A DNA stretch of 64,000 nucleotides. It comes from Rubripirellula amarantea (lineage in GTDB: Bacteria > Planctomycetota > Planctomycetia > Pirellulales > Pirellulaceae). Both the position numbers and the translations under genes were made by a program. The DNA lies in the NCBI RefSeq assembly GCF_007859865.1, contig NZ_SJPI01000003.1, positions 372,001-436,000 on the forward strand, read 5' to 3'. Positions 15,998 through 26,353 of the stretch are shown piece by piece (position 1 is the first letter of the stretch; each line of letters opens with the position of its first letter). The notes beneath the pieces were generated by a model. That model saw only the letters and a program-made list of their open reading frames with translations. It had not been told where the DNA came from and did not search any database.

Positions 15998-18445
15998 TTA
16001 AGACAACGTTGCTGACCGCAGTCGAAGTGCGTTGCCAATCACCGACACGCTGCTGAAGCTCATCGCTGCGGCGGCAATCATCGGACTTAGCAGCACCCCG
16101 AAGAACGGGTATAGCAAGCCGGCCGCGATGGGAATTCCAAGAGCATTGTAGAAGAATGCGAAGAACAGATTCTGACGAATATTGCTCATCGTCTTGCGAC
16201 TCAAATTGCCCGCCGCGGCGACACCGCGAAGGTCGCCGCCGACCAACGTTACACCAGCCGATTCGATTGCCACGCCCGTGCCGGTGCCCATTGCGATTCC
16301 CACGTTCGCCTCGGCTAACGCGGGCGCATCGTTGATGCCATCGCCACACATCGCAACGATTTTCCCTTCGTTTTTAAGCTTGCGAACGAAATCGTGCTTG
16401 TCCGCAGGCGAGACGCCCGCATGAAATTCGTCGATACCCAACTCAGTTGCGACCGCTCGCGCCGTGGGTTCCGCATCACCGGTTAGCATGACAACCTTCA
16501 AACCTAATTCGTGCAGTGTCCTCAATGCCGCAGGCGTACTCTCCTTAATCGGATCGGTAATGGCAAGAACGGCAGCAAGTTGGCTATCAATCGCTACAAA
16601 AACAACCGTCGCTCCTTGCTCCTGATGGGACTGGGACGTCGATCGGCCAGCATCAACACCTGCAACGCCGTGTTCGGACAATAGCGCAGCATTGCCAATC
16701 AACACGTCATGGTCGCCCACGCGAGCACGCACACCGCCCCCTGTGATACTGTTGAAGTCTTCCGCATCAGTTCGATCCCAATCGTTCGCGTCTGCTCGAC
16801 GCACAACGGCGTGTGCTAAGGGGTGCTCACTTTGCGATTCCACCGAAGCAGCGATCGACATCACCTCGCTTTCACTCCAGTCACCAAACGTTTCAATCGC
16901 AGTGACTTCAGGCCGCCCCTGTGTCAACGTTCCTGTCTTATCAACTACGACAGTATCGACTTTTTCCATCACTTCTAAAACTTCCGCGTTCTTAATCAAC
17001 ACGCCTTCCTTTGCACCACGACCAACACCGACCATTACCGACATCGGAGTTGCCAACCCCAGGGCACAAGGACAGGCGATGATCAAGACGGCAACTGCTG
17101 CGACAAACGCGTGAGCTAAGCGGGGATCCGGCCCCCAAACGGCCCAGCCCACGAAGGCAAGAATCGAACAAACGATCACCGTCGGTACAAAGTACTGCGC
17201 CACAACATCGACGAGTTTTTGAATGGGAGCTCGGCTTCGTTGCGCGTCCGCAACCATTTGCACAATGCGACTGAGAACAGTATCGCCGCCTACTCCAACC
17301 GCCACCATTACCAACGCACCCGTTTGGTTAAGAGTGCCGCCGGTAACCTGATCGCCTTCCACCTTTTGAACCGCGAGGGGTTCACCTGTTAGCATCGATT
17401 CATCGACGCTACTCGAACCGCTAACGACGCGTCCGTCCACAGGAACCTTTTCACCAGGACGCACTCGCAAACGATCGCCCTTCTGAATCTCATCAAGCTT
17501 CACTTCTTCGTCGCCATCGTCGCCAACTCGTGTGGCCGTCTGAGGTGCAAGTTGCATTAACTCGCGAATTGCTCCGCCCGTCTGCTGACGCGCTCGCAAT
17601 TCCAATACCTGCCCCAGCAATACTAAAGTGATAATCACGGCAGCGGCTTCAAAGTACAACGGAGGAACGCCGTTTTCATAGAAGGCAGCGGGAATCATCT
17701 CAGGTAGCAAGACAACCACCAAACTAAACAAGTACGCTGCCAATGACCCTACCGCGATCAGCGAGAACATATTCAAGTTCAAGCTGCGGAATGACTTTGC
17801 GCCGCGAACTAACAGAGGCCAACCGCACCAAAAGACGACTGGGGTCGCCAGGGCAAACTGCAACCATCCCAACGCAGTTGGGGTGATCCAGTCGGTGACT
17901 TGCATCCCAATCATCGGCCCCATCGCGATCACCAAAAGGGGAATCGACAATGCAGCCCCGATCCAGAAACGTCGTTTCATGTCCGAGTATTGTTCGTCAT
18001 CCTCGGGACCGGACATGTCAACCAATTTGGGCTCCAAATCCATTCCGCAAATCGGACAATCACCCGGCCCCACTTGCTCAATTTCGGGGTGCATCGGACA
18101 GGTGTAGATTGCGTCTGGGTCTGAGGGCGGGTCGCTCGACGTGGGCATTGTCCGACCACCGCAACAGGAAGCCGGCGACGACGTTCCATCGACGTCGGAT
18201 ATCGAATCTTCACCACAGCAAGAAGACTTGCTCGCCGATTCTTTCTGAGCCCGCTTAGCCAGAACTCCAGCGGGATCCTTCTTGAACTTGTCTAGACACC
18301 CATCGCTACAAAACACGTAGCGCACACCTTCAAAATCCACCGAACGAGGACTATCGGCCCGCACCTTCATCCCGCACACCGGATCAATTTTCGTCTCAGC
18401 GTCGGCAATGGGTAGTGAGTTCATGCGTCTTTCGGCGTGGTCCAT
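15998..18445 (-). CDS. copA: Copper-translocating P1B-type ATPase with YHS domain
   Basis: The 815-residue heavy-metal ATPase starts with a YHS domain (D-P-V-C-G-M, residues 21-26; C-S-D-G-C near 46) in place of a ferredoxin-like HMA domain. Two Cys-Cys patches (S-S-C-C-G-E and A-S-C-C-G-G) follow, then a heavy-metal-binding segment Y-T-C-P-M-H-P-E ... [10 protein letters not shown] (about 113-140). The catalytic body has the transmembrane metal site C-P-C (about 458-460), the phosphorylation motif D-K-T-G-T (about 500), S-E-H-P-L-A (the HP motif), and G-D-G-I-N-D-A-P. These features indicate Cu(I) export. The gene is alone, convergent with the XylR-type gene, with no copper regulator next to it. 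Confidence 0.93.
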   Translation of the reverse strand: MDHAERRMNSLPIADAETKIDPVCGMKVRADSPRSVDFEGVRYVFCSDGCLDKFKKDPAGVLAKRAQKESASKSSCCGEDSISDVDGTSSPASCCGGRTMPTSSDPPSDPDAIYTCPMHPEIEQVGPGDCPICGMDLEPKLVDMSGPEDDEQYSDMKRRFWIGAALSIPLLVIAMGPMIGMQVTDWITPTALGWLQFALATPVVFWCGWPLLVRGAKSFRSLNLNMFSLIAVGSLAAYLFSLVVVLLPEMIPAAFYENGVPPLYFEAAAVIITLVLLGQVLELRARQQTGGAIRELMQLAPQTATRVGDDGDEEVKLDEIQKGDRLRVRPGEKVPVDGRVVSGSSSVDESMLTGEPLAVQKVEGDQVTGGTLNQTGALVMVAVGVGGDTVLSRIVQMVADAQRSRAPIQKLVDVVAQYFVPTVIVCSILAFVGWAVWGPDPRLAHAFVAAVAVLIIACPCALGLATPMSVMVGVGRGAKEGVLIKNAEVLEVMEKVDTVVVDKTGTLTQGRPEVTAIETFGDWSESEVMSIAASVESQSEHPLAHAVVRRADANDWDRTDAEDFNSITGGGVRARVGDHDVLIGNAALLSEHGVAGVDAGRSTSQSHQEQGATVVFVAIDSQLAAVLAITDPIKESTPAALRTLHELGLKVVMLTGDAEPTARAVATELGIDEFHAGVSPADKHDFVRKLKNEGKIVAMCGDGINDAPALAEANVGIAMGTGTGVAIESAGVTLVGGDLRGVAAAGNLSRKTMSNIRQNLFFAFFYNALGIPIAAGLLYPFFGVLLSPMIAAAAMSFSSVSVIGNALRLRSATLS

Positions 18446-19011
18446 CGTTTCTCCAAGCTGTCAACAAGTTATTCCCAGGATACACTCCTTTTCGCATGCA
18501 ACTCACATTCCGAAATAACAGCGATTCTTCCCCAATTCGGTTTCGCTCCAACAACCGACGAAACAAACCATCAGCGGACGCGCAATCGTCCCTGTGAATG
18601 TCGGTGGACTCAGCGATGGTGCATTCTTTGACCCACACGCTATCTGACATTCACAAGGCCTATGCTGCAAACCATTGCATCACGGCCATTATTTTCTTGC
18701 CGTTGTAACGTTATACCAGTTCAATCGTGACAAGCCCGACTTTGATCGAGATGCTTGGTTGGTGATGACTGCACAAGGTCAAGATTGCGTGATCCACGGT
18801 CGAGACGATGCTGCGTCTATCCCACCAAGCATTGCGACGTTTAGTTGAATCGCAGACCAAGATTATCAAGGTCATAATGCGTATCGCAAATTTGGCTCTG
18901 CAAGCGTCGTGGATGTAGGATTACTCAAAATCTTCTGTACAACTCATTTCATTGCGCAGGCTTCATTGCGCTCGATCAAAACCGACACTATTTTTGGACA
19001 AGTTGAACAGC
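18446..19011. other. Intergenic region upstream of copA and mscL
   Basis: This 566-bp gap holds the divergent upstream regions of copA (minus) and mscL (plus). A 66-codon open frame without a usable start lies at 18648-18845 on the plus strand; it matches nothing I recognise. No operator, terminator or RNA gene is evident. Confidence 0.5.
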
Positions 19012-19542
19012 ATGAGCATTATTGACGACTTCAAGAAATTCGCACTTCGCGGCAACATGGTCGACTTGGCAATTGGCTTCACGGTGGGTAGTGCATTCAC
19101 GACCGTCGTCAAGTCGCTTGTGAACGATGTCATCATGCCACCAATTGGCATGGTCACGGGCAACGCAGACTTTAGCGATTTGTTCTGGGTCATCCAGATG
19201 CCTGACGGTGTAGAAAGACCCAGCGGAGGCTTTCAAACGTTGCAGGCGGCGCAAGACGCGGGGGCGGTAACGTTGAACTACGGTCAGTTTTTCAACAACT
19301 GTTTGGCACTGCTAATCGTCGCCATGGCGATGTTCGCAATCATCCGGTTGGTCAACCGCTTGGACGACCAACTGGACGAAGCTTTCGGCGACAAACCGCC
19401 CGCCAGTGAACCGACGGAAAAGAAATGTGATTTTTGCCGCACGACGATTGCCTACCGAGCGTCCCGATGCCCCAATTGCACATCGGAGCTAGAGGTGCCG
19501 GCGACCGTCATTTCAGACGACAGCATTGCCGGCCAACGGTAG
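19012..19542 (+). CDS. mscL: Large-conductance mechanosensitive channel MscL with zinc-ribbon tail
   Basis: This 176-residue protein starts [15 protein letters not shown], the classic MscL amphipathic N-helix. The first transmembrane helix follows ([13 protein letters not shown]), then the loop and the second helix (about residues 95-115). The start at 19012 is set by this motif; a TTG 60 bp upstream only adds unrelated residues. The C-terminus carries C-D-F-C and C-P-N-C spaced 11 residues apart, a likely zinc ribbon in place of the simple cytoplasmic helical bundle. MscL releases solutes under hypo-osmotic shock, consistent with a marine or osmotically variable habitat. It is monocistronic as far as can be seen. 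Confidence 0.95.
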   Translation: MSIIDDFKKFALRGNMVDLAIGFTVGSAFTTVVKSLVNDVIMPPIGMVTGNADFSDLFWVIQMPDGVERPSGGFQTLQAAQDAGAVTLNYGQFFNNCLALLIVAMAMFAIIRLVNRLDDQLDEAFGDKPPASEPTEKKCDFCRTTIAYRASRCPNCTSELEVPATVISDDSIAGQR

Positions 19543-19752
19543 TCGAATGAGGTGGCAACATCGCGTACCGCAGTTTCGCGAAGACTCCGTTTCATCTGAG
19601 ATCCGTGAACACAACGTTCGCTGGTTCGCAAGTTCGTTCTCGCTTTAATCCAGCAAAAACAGTCCGTGTTTTGCGATCTAAACACAGAACGCTGTAAGCA
19701 CCTTAACCTTTTGCTCGACGAACGATCAAAACGAGGGCTGTTACAATTGAGC

Positions 19753-20952
19753 ATGATCTTATCCAAACCGCTCATCGAAATCGGAATCATTGTTGCCGGT
19801 TTGCTAGATGAAATCGACGAACAAGCAACCAGTCTCGCGGTGAAGAGTACTTTAAGCTTTCTTCAGGATCACTTTCCGGACTTCGAATTTGATCTCTTTA
19901 TTGTCCGACGCCCAGAATTGGTTGACGCGAAGGTGGTACAGCCGAGCGTCCTTTTGCAGCGAGCCGTTGAGGAACGCGATTTCCGGCATTGGGACTATTC
20001 GTTCGTGCTAACCGACGCTGACCTCGACCGCTATTATTCGGCTCATTGTTTTGCGGCATTAAGCCGACCGCTTGATGCCGCCGTGCTGTCTTTCTCGTTA
20101 ATTGATCCCGTTGCGGTGGGAGAAACGGCAGACGCGACGTCGCGAGTTCAACGAGTGGCCCATAGGCTCAGCCGTTTGATGCTTCACTCGCTCTCGCATT
20201 TGTCTGGACTTGGCGTTAGCGACGATCCAACAAACTTAATGTCGCGTCCTGCTGATGCCAAAGGTCTCGACGCAATGGAATCGCTTACCGAAGTCCAGAT
20301 ACTACAGCAACAACTTTCATTCATCGAAGTCGCGGACCAAAGACTCGAAGAATCCAGCGGACACCGGCTTAGCAAAACAGCCTTTGCGCTACGTGCCGCG
20401 TGGATCAATCATCGAGAAATCTTTGAAGCGATTGTTGCGGCACGACCTTGGCAGTTTCCTCGCCGATTGAGTGGCTTAACACTAGCGTCAGTATCGACAG
20501 TAGCCGTGTTGCTAATGACCGCTGAAGCATGGGATTTGGCGTTATCGGAAAGCTGGACTTGTCTTGCCCTGCTTTCCGTCACGGCTTGGTTGCTGACGAC
20601 CGGATACGTCATCGTTCGCCAACAATTGTTAGTTCGGCATGGCAATCGAACCACCGAGCAATCGGTTGTCACCGCAGCATCGGCGATCGGGATTGTCGTT
20701 GTGGGAATGCTCGTCACATGGACGTGCCTGTGCTTGATCGGGATAACGGTCAGCGGCTCATTGTTCGGGGCCAACTTAATCGTTTCGTGGGCGGCATCGT
20801 CAGACCTGTCGCCGCAGGACGTAGGTGTGTTGCTAAAGATTAAGATGAGTTTATTTATCGCTTCTATTGGATTGCTCATAGGTGCACTCGGGGCCAGCTT
20901 CGAGTCCCAACACTACTTTCGCCATGTGATCTTTGTGGACGAAGAAGTCTGA
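19753..20952 (+). CDS. Membrane protein with degenerate metzincin-like motif
   Basis: From the ATG at 19753 the product is 399 residues. The N-terminal half is soluble and contains H145-S-L-S-H149-L-S-G152-L-G followed by a methionine at 163. This resembles the H-E-x-x-H-x-x-G-x-x-H...M signature of archaemetzincins, but Glu is replaced by Ser and the third His by another residue. The C-terminal half has about four hydrophobic helices (about 240-390). I infer a former or pseudo-protease domain anchored in the membrane; catalytic activity is unlikely. I do not recognise a named family for the whole protein. It follows mscL with a 210-bp gap. Confidence 0.65.
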   Translation: MILSKPLIEIGIIVAGLLDEIDEQATSLAVKSTLSFLQDHFPDFEFDLFIVRRPELVDAKVVQPSVLLQRAVEERDFRHWDYSFVLTDADLDRYYSAHCFAALSRPLDAAVLSFSLIDPVAVGETADATSRVQRVAHRLSRLMLHSLSHLSGLGVSDDPTNLMSRPADAKGLDAMESLTEVQILQQQLSFIEVADQRLEESSGHRLSKTAFALRAAWINHREIFEAIVAARPWQFPRRLSGLTLASVSTVAVLLMTAEAWDLALSESWTCLALLSVTAWLLTTGYVIVRQQLLVRHGNRTTEQSVVTAASAIGIVVVGMLVTWTCLCLIGITVSGSLFGANLIVSWAASSDLSPQDVGVLLKIKMSLFIASIGLLIGALGASFESQHYFRHVIFVDEEV

Positions 20953-21268
20953 CGATGTTCTTATTTTCACCCGATCACCGACCCGACATTGCTACGCAAC
21001 TGCGATGTATGCGTCACGCTGATCGCCCGTCGGTGTAAAACTACTGACCCAACCGAGCTTAGTCGTTGCTTGGGACGGCAGGAGTGGTTACGGGGCGCTG
21101 CAGCAGTTGAACTAGGTAGCAGGATCAAGTTTCGATAGTAAATCTACGATTCTGGTCGCAACGTTGGTGATGGCATTGGGTGCACCAAACGTTTGCTTGA
21201 GATTGTTCGCTCCTGAACACGCAACGAACTTGTACAATAAGGGGAACACAAGTTAGAGGAGATATATC
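20953..21268. other. Intergenic region before the Tat-exported protein gene
   Basis: No gene is visible in these 316 bp. A -10-like TACAAT lies at 21233-21238 without a convincing -35. AGAGGAG ends 7 bp before the ATG at 21269 and is a clear ribosome-binding site. Confidence 0.5.
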
Positions 21269-22804
21269 ATGGGTCACCATAAGAATACTCAACCGCGACG
21301 GACCTTCTTTAGGACCGCAGGCGCGACGGCAATCACGTTGTCATTGAGTGAGTTTCGATTCCTCGCACACCTGCCTACCGTGTCGGCTGCAGAAACGCAG
21401 TTGCCGCCCGATGCGGTTCAATTCACTCCGGACATCGAGCCGTTGGTCCGATTGTTAGAAGAGACGCCGCGAGAAAAGGTCATTAGGACTTTCGCGGATA
21501 AGATTCGATCGGGCACGAGCTACCGCGAAGTATTGGCAGCTTTGTTATTGGCGGGCGTACGAAATGTTGAGCCCCGTCCGAGCGTTGGATTCAAGTTCCA
21601 CGCAGTATTAGTAGTGAATTCCGCGCATCTGGCCAGCTTGGCAGCACCGGACAACGATCGTTGGTTGCCAATATTTTGGGCGCTGGATTACTTCAAGTCA
21701 TCCCAGGAACGAGACACACGCGAAAACGATTGGACAATGTCCGCTGTGGACGAATCCCGATTGCCACCGTCCCACCTCGCTCAAAAAGCTTTTCGTCGAG
21801 CGATGGACGCGTGGGACGTCGAAGCGGCCGATGCGGCAGTTGTTGCGATGTGTCGTTCCTCGAGCACCGGTGAAGTCTTTGATGCGCTGGCACATTATGG
21901 GTGTCGCGATTATCGAAGCATCGGGCATAAAGCTATTTACGTGGCAAATTCGTATCGAACGCTTCAGTGCATTGGTTGGCGCTATGCCGAACCGGTGTTG
22001 CGTTCGCTGACATATGCGTTACTCAACCATACTGGCGAACCGAATCCGTCTGAAAGCGACCTTGCCCCCGACAAGGCTTGGCGAGTGACGCAAGAGAATC
22101 TCGGCCTGCTCGACAGCAGTTGGGAACATGGCAACGTCGATCCCGAGGCAACGCTTTCGCTACTCGACACGTTGCGAACGGCTACGCCCAGCGAAGCGGT
22201 CGAGGCTACTGCGACTTTGCTTCGCCAAGGGATTGCCCCTCAATCGGTCAGTGATGCGTTGTTTTTATCTAGCGGTGAAATGCTTGGTCAGCAACCTGGC
22301 ATTGTGTCCCTTCATTCGGCAACGACCACCAACGCATTGCAATACGCCTACCGAACCGCCTATCAGGACCGAACACGTCTTGAGGTGCTTTTGCAAAACG
22401 CTGCCTTCATTCCCCATTTTCGTGAGTCGATGAAAGCAAGAGGAGCGGTTTCAACCGAGCCCATTACGATTACTTCAGTGTCAGATTCCCACGATGGCGT
22501 TTCTAGCGTCGAAGAGATATTTAAGTCCGTATCGAACAATCGAAAACAGGCGTCCAAGCAAATTCAAGAATCCCTGGACGCTGGCAGTCAACCGGAATCG
22601 ATCATGGACGCTGCTCGCCGCTTAGTGTTTCTGAAAGGCAATGACTCGCATGATTATAAATTTAGCTCGGCTGCGTTAGAGGACTTTTATGCCGTCTCGC
22701 CTCAATTCCGAAACGCCTACCTCGCACGTGCTGCGTATTTGCTGCCCGGTAGCGAAGATCGCGACAATGGACTGCTAGATCAAGTGCGAGAAGCACTTGG
22801 TTAA
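21269..22804 (+). CDS. Tat-exported protein of unknown function
   Basis: The 511-residue protein begins with a twin-arginine signal, P-R-R-T-F-F-R followed by a hydrophobic stretch and cleavage near residue 42. The mature part is mainly helical, with no cofactor motif that I can name. It contains conserved-looking segments such as R-E-V-L-A-A-L-L-L-A-G-V-R, F-H-A-V-L-V-V-N-S and Y-G-C-R-D-Y-R. Tat export usually means folding or cofactor loading in the cytoplasm. A strong AGAGGAG site supports the start. Function unknown; no neighbour offers a clear hint. Confidence 0.75.
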   Translation: MGHHKNTQPRRTFFRTAGATAITLSLSEFRFLAHLPTVSAAETQLPPDAVQFTPDIEPLVRLLEETPREKVIRTFADKIRSGTSYREVLAALLLAGVRNVEPRPSVGFKFHAVLVVNSAHLASLAAPDNDRWLPIFWALDYFKSSQERDTRENDWTMSAVDESRLPPSHLAQKAFRRAMDAWDVEAADAAVVAMCRSSSTGEVFDALAHYGCRDYRSIGHKAIYVANSYRTLQCIGWRYAEPVLRSLTYALLNHTGEPNPSESDLAPDKAWRVTQENLGLLDSSWEHGNVDPEATLSLLDTLRTATPSEAVEATATLLRQGIAPQSVSDALFLSSGEMLGQQPGIVSLHSATTTNALQYAYRTAYQDRTRLEVLLQNAAFIPHFRESMKARGAVSTEPITITSVSDSHDGVSSVEEIFKSVSNNRKQASKQIQESLDAGSQPESIMDAARRLVFLKGNDSHDYKFSSAALEDFYAVSPQFRNAYLARAAYLLPGSEDRDNGLLDQVREALG

Positions 22805-22890
22805 GGACAGATAGCCGAGTAGATGGTGCGCCGTCGACAAAAGGTAGAAGCGTACGCACTCATCATTTTAAATCTTTAAGCGTGCGGTTG

Positions 22891-24069
22891 CTAGAACTGA
22901 CCGAGGCTTTCTCGCAATTGCTCGTTGTCCGTAGCTTCGCTCGCGGCTCTCATGTTTGCCTGCAACTTCAAGAGTGCCATCCGCGTTTGCAAGACCAAAT
23001 TGTCGCGGTTAGTCAAATCTTGCCAGACCGATTGATTGGCGTCCAAATGGAATTGAACCCAGCGTGAGTCCTGAACGTGCTTAGATCGTTCCGACGTGTA
23101 TTGATCAAGATTATTGCGACTTCGGATGTTGCGATCTCGCGTCGTGTTTGTTCGGTTGCCACTTTGCTCTCGGTTCATCGCTGCGATCATCTCATCCTCG
23201 CCGTCGACCGTCGGATCTGGGTTATTTCGATCGATGTCGTCATCTCGGTCATCGGCGTTCGCAGTTTCCGAGTCAATGGATGGCTCAGTTTGCCCATTGC
23301 CGATGCCGTAGTCTAAATCCGATTCATAATCATCGGCGTCATAGATGGAGCCATTGGAGTATGCCATGGTCGCCGACTGAGTTTGGGCTTCTCGTTCAGT
23401 GATGCGCCCCACTGCTCCCCGTCCCATACCACGACGCCCAGCGGCCGCGGCAATCGCCTTTTCAACACCGTCTTCAATCGCGTCCGCACGATTTCGAGAT
23501 TCAGCGTCTGTCTCGTCAACAAAGTCGTCGACTCGATAGTTGTCCAAATCCATCTCCGTACGTCGTCGAGTCCGCTCATCGTCAATTCCAGGGTGGTCGG
23601 TATCGGCTGGCGTTTCAGTGTCAAAGCGCTTGATCCTTGAATCGAGGGTCGCCGCGTCACGTGAACTGCCCGCGCGATTAAGACTGGTGTCAGCGTTCGC
23701 CTGACGTGAAGGTTTAGCTGAGATTCGATTATTTGATCCAGGTGCTGCCTCTGAACGCTCACCGTTCAGATTGGATGACCGATTGATTTGTTTCCAGCCA
23801 AACGCTTCCATTGCGTCGACGATCTTTGCCGACCGCCGAGAGAGCTCCTCGTATTGAGCGGACTGTTGCGGCGACTCAGATTCTCTTGCGGCTCGATTAG
23901 CCAATTTCCGAGTCAAGCTAGCGTCACTCCATATCACGCCAGCTAATGCCCAATCACTAATCTGCGAGGCAGGCTCCTTCGGAATTGAGCCATCAGGCTC
24001 TTCTGCTATTGCAGGTAAAATTGCCAGAGCGGCGAACAGGACGGCATAGAGCGGAGTTGACATTTTCAT
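22891..24069 (-). CDS. Secreted Asp/Arg-rich hypothetical protein
   Basis: From the ATG at 24069 the product is 392 residues: a signal peptide (A-I-L-P-A-I-A-E-E), a short helical region (about 30-80), and then a long low-complexity region rich in Asp, Arg, Asn, Ser and Glu, ending in a helical C-terminus. An upstream in-frame ATG at 24114 would only add residues before the signal. No domain is recognised. Composition suggests an intrinsically disordered periplasmic or cell-surface protein. It is convergent with the Tat-protein gene, 86 bp away. Confidence 0.65.
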   Translation of the reverse strand: MKMSTPLYAVLFAALAILPAIAEEPDGSIPKEPASQISDWALAGVIWSDASLTRKLANRAARESESPQQSAQYEELSRRSAKIVDAMEAFGWKQINRSSNLNGERSEAAPGSNNRISAKPSRQANADTSLNRAGSSRDAATLDSRIKRFDTETPADTDHPGIDDERTRRRTEMDLDNYRVDDFVDETDAESRNRADAIEDGVEKAIAAAAGRRGMGRGAVGRITEREAQTQSATMAYSNGSIYDADDYESDLDYGIGNGQTEPSIDSETANADDRDDDIDRNNPDPTVDGEDEMIAAMNREQSGNRTNTTRDRNIRSRNNLDQYTSERSKHVQDSRWVQFHLDANQSVWQDLTNRDNLVLQTRMALLKLQANMRAASEATDNEQLRESLGQF

Positions 24070-24211
24070 AGGACTAGGTTGGCTTAAGCGGAACAAAGTT
24101 TGATAGTTCAGCATGTTGCAAACCGAGTGCCGCCGAAAACATCATCGCAAGATTGTCTATCGAGGACGCTGGTCAAGAACGTTGAAAACCCACTTGACTA
24201 GTTCAAGCTAC

Positions 24212-24706
24212 TCATGCGGATGGCTGAAATCGTTCGAGTGCCTTGGGACCGCAAGTCTTTAAGATCTGCTCTCCCTCGGACAGATCGACGTCCGATCCAG
24301 TCAGCAAAATCAAACGTGAACCACTGCGGACGCGATGTTCAAATTGTTCACCGACGTCACTACGAACGCCCCAACTTTCAATCGCTGCGAGAACACTCCC
24401 ACCCGCCGCACCCGCGGCCATGCCAATCAACGGGCCGGCTACTAGCAACGGCCCCATCATCGTGGCGGTGCCCAACATCGCGCCAACGGTTCCTCCGGCA
24501 AGCGTTGCCGCCCCGGTCGTTTTCCCAGTTGGCGGCGACGCCGATTTTGGATCCTTTGAATCACCGATCGCGGAATCGGAAAGCTCGTCCGCATTGGTGA
24601 CAATAGAGATGTCGTCCTTCGTAAATTTCGATTTCTCAAGTGCTTCCAAAGCCGTATGAAATGAGGTGGTGTCAGAAAATTCAGCGATGAGGCATTCTTG
24701 GGACAT
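24212..24706 (-). CDS. YflT-like general stress protein with glycine zipper
   Basis: The 164-residue protein has an N-terminal segment resembling the heat-induced stress YflT-like domain (F-H-T-A-L-E-A-L-E-K-S-K-F-T-K-D-D-I-S-I). A Gly/Ala-rich hydrophobic region (about 68-108) with repeated G-x3-G spacing follows, then a C-terminal ferredoxin-like half. Such proteins are usually induced by general stress. Membrane association through the glycine zipper is plausible. It lies 103 bp downstream of the CAP-domain gene on the same strand. Confidence 0.65.
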   Translation of the reverse strand: MSQECLIAEFSDTTSFHTALEALEKSKFTKDDISIVTNADELSDSAIGDSKDPKSASPPTGKTTGAATLAGGTVGAMLGTATMMGPLLVAGPLIGMAAGAAGGSVLAAIESWGVRSDVGEQFEHRVRSGSRLILLTGSDVDLSEGEQILKTCGPKALERFQPSA

Positions 24707-24809
24707 CTGGATATTCCTAATTGAGAAGTGAAGAGTGAAGTCAGTGCCACGGGGACCACAATTGCCGACATCAGCGGACGTGATCTAAAGACAAACGAGT
24801 ACGCCGTAC

Positions 24810-25571
24810 TTATTCGGTTTTCGAAAAACCCTCGTCGGATATTGTCATCTTTAAGTCTGAAGCAACACGTTGAACATGATCGCTTCCTTGAAGTGAAACC
24901 TCGGTGGGAAAGCATCGGGTAATCTTCAACACCGTTCGTGGCGGAAGCTCTAACGTGTCTTTTTGGTCGTTTGCATTTAAGACAAGTGTCTTGGGATCTT
25001 CGGATTCGTTCGTTAGTTCCAATTGATACGCTGCCGATCTGGGCCGTCCAAACAGCTGGACACCGTAGTAAGTCACTCCATCGTCCGTTGCCACGCCCAC
25101 ACCGGTTTCAGTTACATAATCGGCGAGTATGTTCTTGCGATGCGGCGGCGAGTCGATCCATCCGTCAACGAAGAATGCGATGAGCTTTTCGGAAGTGGGT
25201 TCGTTCGTATTTTTACGGAATGCAATGTTCTCGCGAACGACGCAATAGTCGTATCCCGCGGCCTTGGCTCGTTTCGCTGGCGTCGACCCGTCGGCCTCGT
25301 GCCCGTATTTGCCGGTCCGCGCCATGAACTCCGCGAACTGTTTGGCTGCCGTTTTCAAATGGGTATCGACTTGAACTTTGTCCAAGTCCTTCGATTGTCG
25401 GTACTCGTTTGTTCGAGAAACGATTGCGTCTTCAATAGCGGCGATCGAATCCGCTGATTTAGAAAGGTCTGCGGCGTACGAAGTCGCAATCGCTAAGTGC
25501 CCAACCACGACACAGGCAGTCAAAGCGAACGGTGACACAAATTTCAGAAAGTCAAACACGCCAAATTTCAT
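24810..25571 (-). CDS. Secreted CAP-domain (SCP/PR1) protein
   Basis: The 253-residue product has a signal peptide (about 1-32) and then a CAP domain (about 45-195): N-E-Y-R-Q-S-K at the start, Y-G-H-E, Y-D-Y-C-V-V-R-E-N-I-A-F and H-R-K-N-I-L. The His and Glu residues of the CAP cavity (H in G-H-E, E in R-E-N, H in P-H-R) are present. A beta-rich C-terminal domain of about 60 residues follows. An in-frame start at 25604 would place 11 hydrophilic residues ahead of the signal. Bacterial CAP proteins are extracellular, and their substrates are mostly unknown. Confidence 0.82.
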   Translation of the reverse strand: MKFGVFDFLKFVSPFALTACVVVGHLAIATSYAADLSKSADSIAAIEDAIVSRTNEYRQSKDLDKVQVDTHLKTAAKQFAEFMARTGKYGHEADGSTPAKRAKAAGYDYCVVRENIAFRKNTNEPTSEKLIAFFVDGWIDSPPHRKNILADYVTETGVGVATDDGVTYYGVQLFGRPRSAAYQLELTNESEDPKTLVLNANDQKDTLELPPRTVLKITRCFPTEVSLQGSDHVQRVASDLKMTISDEGFSKTE

Positions 25572-26134
25572 ATTTCCAGAATCCTTGCGTCCAAAGAGCT
25601 CCACAAACCTTGCACGTCACACCACAGTTGTTGATGTTGAATAGCACAAGATCTGACAAATCATGCGATCGCGTTTTATTGTTTTGATCGTCAATTGACG
25701 GACCGCTTTTCTTAACAGGGATGGCTACCAACCACGGTCGTTGTTCGTACTGATTCACTGTGCGGATGATGGTAAGAATCAAACGATTACAGCATCTCGG
25801 CCACTACAGCATCTCGGCCACAGCCTTAAGGCTCACCTAACGAGGTAAGCAAACCTTGTACCGTAGCAGTGACTTGGTAATTCTGAAGCTTCACCGCTAC
25901 CGGGTTTCGAGATTGCTCGCTCGGCGATGTCCACAGATAGGCATTGAACAAAAAGCGTTCAGCGATGAACGGTTCGGAACCAATGCCATCTCTAGGCGAG
26001 TTGTTTTGAAACGCGTGACCTTGCGACGATATCGCGCTACTCGTTCCGTAGACTCTGTGAAAGGTATAGCTACAAACCCCATTTTGCAGCAAACGAGACG
26101 AACCAAGCTGCTAATCAGATAGGATCGCAAATTC
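25572..26134. other. Intergenic region with a 17-bp tandem duplication
   Basis: This gap of about 560 bp between the CAP-domain and DUF2945 genes holds no supported gene; short frames on both strands have no recognisable motif. Its only clear structure is the exact tandem duplication at 25788-25821. Confidence 0.5.
25788..25821. repeat. Exact 17-bp tandem duplication
   Basis: TACAGCATCTCGGCCAC occurs twice in immediate succession (25788-25804 and 25805-25821) with no mismatch. Confidence 0.95.
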
Positions 26135-26353
26135 TCACGAGTCCTTTTCGAGCTCACTTTCTAGCTTCAAGACATTGTTGCCGTCATCGACCTGCACATA
26201 GTAGGCGGGGTTTTCATTCGAACCTTCCCGACTCACTTCTGACCCATCAATTTTTCGCGTCACTTTCTTTTCAAATGATGACTGCACTTTCCCGTGACCA
26301 TAGCCGTCTCCCCATTTCCACTTCACGCTCGTCCCTTCGCTGTACTTCGCCAT
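26135..26353 (-). CDS. DUF2945 (HVA1 TUDOR-like) small protein
   Basis: The 72-residue protein from the ATG at 26353 reads G-T-S-V-K-W-K-W-G-D-G-Y-G-H-G-K-V near the start and N-P-A-Y-Y-V-Q-V-D-D-G-N-N-V-L-K in the second half. This is the DUF2945, or hypervirulence-associated TUDOR, pattern. An SH3/Tudor-like barrel is expected. The biochemical role in bacteria is unknown. It stands alone between two non-coding stretches. Confidence 0.85.
   Translation of the reverse strand: MAKYSEGTSVKWKWGDGYGHGKVQSSFEKKVTRKIDGSEVSREGSNENPAYYVQVDDGNNVLKLESELEKDS

Noticed and set aside
18648-18845. 66-codon open stretch upstream of mscL
   Set aside because: No start codon near its beginning and no recognisable similarity; could be a gene remnant but nothing supports it.
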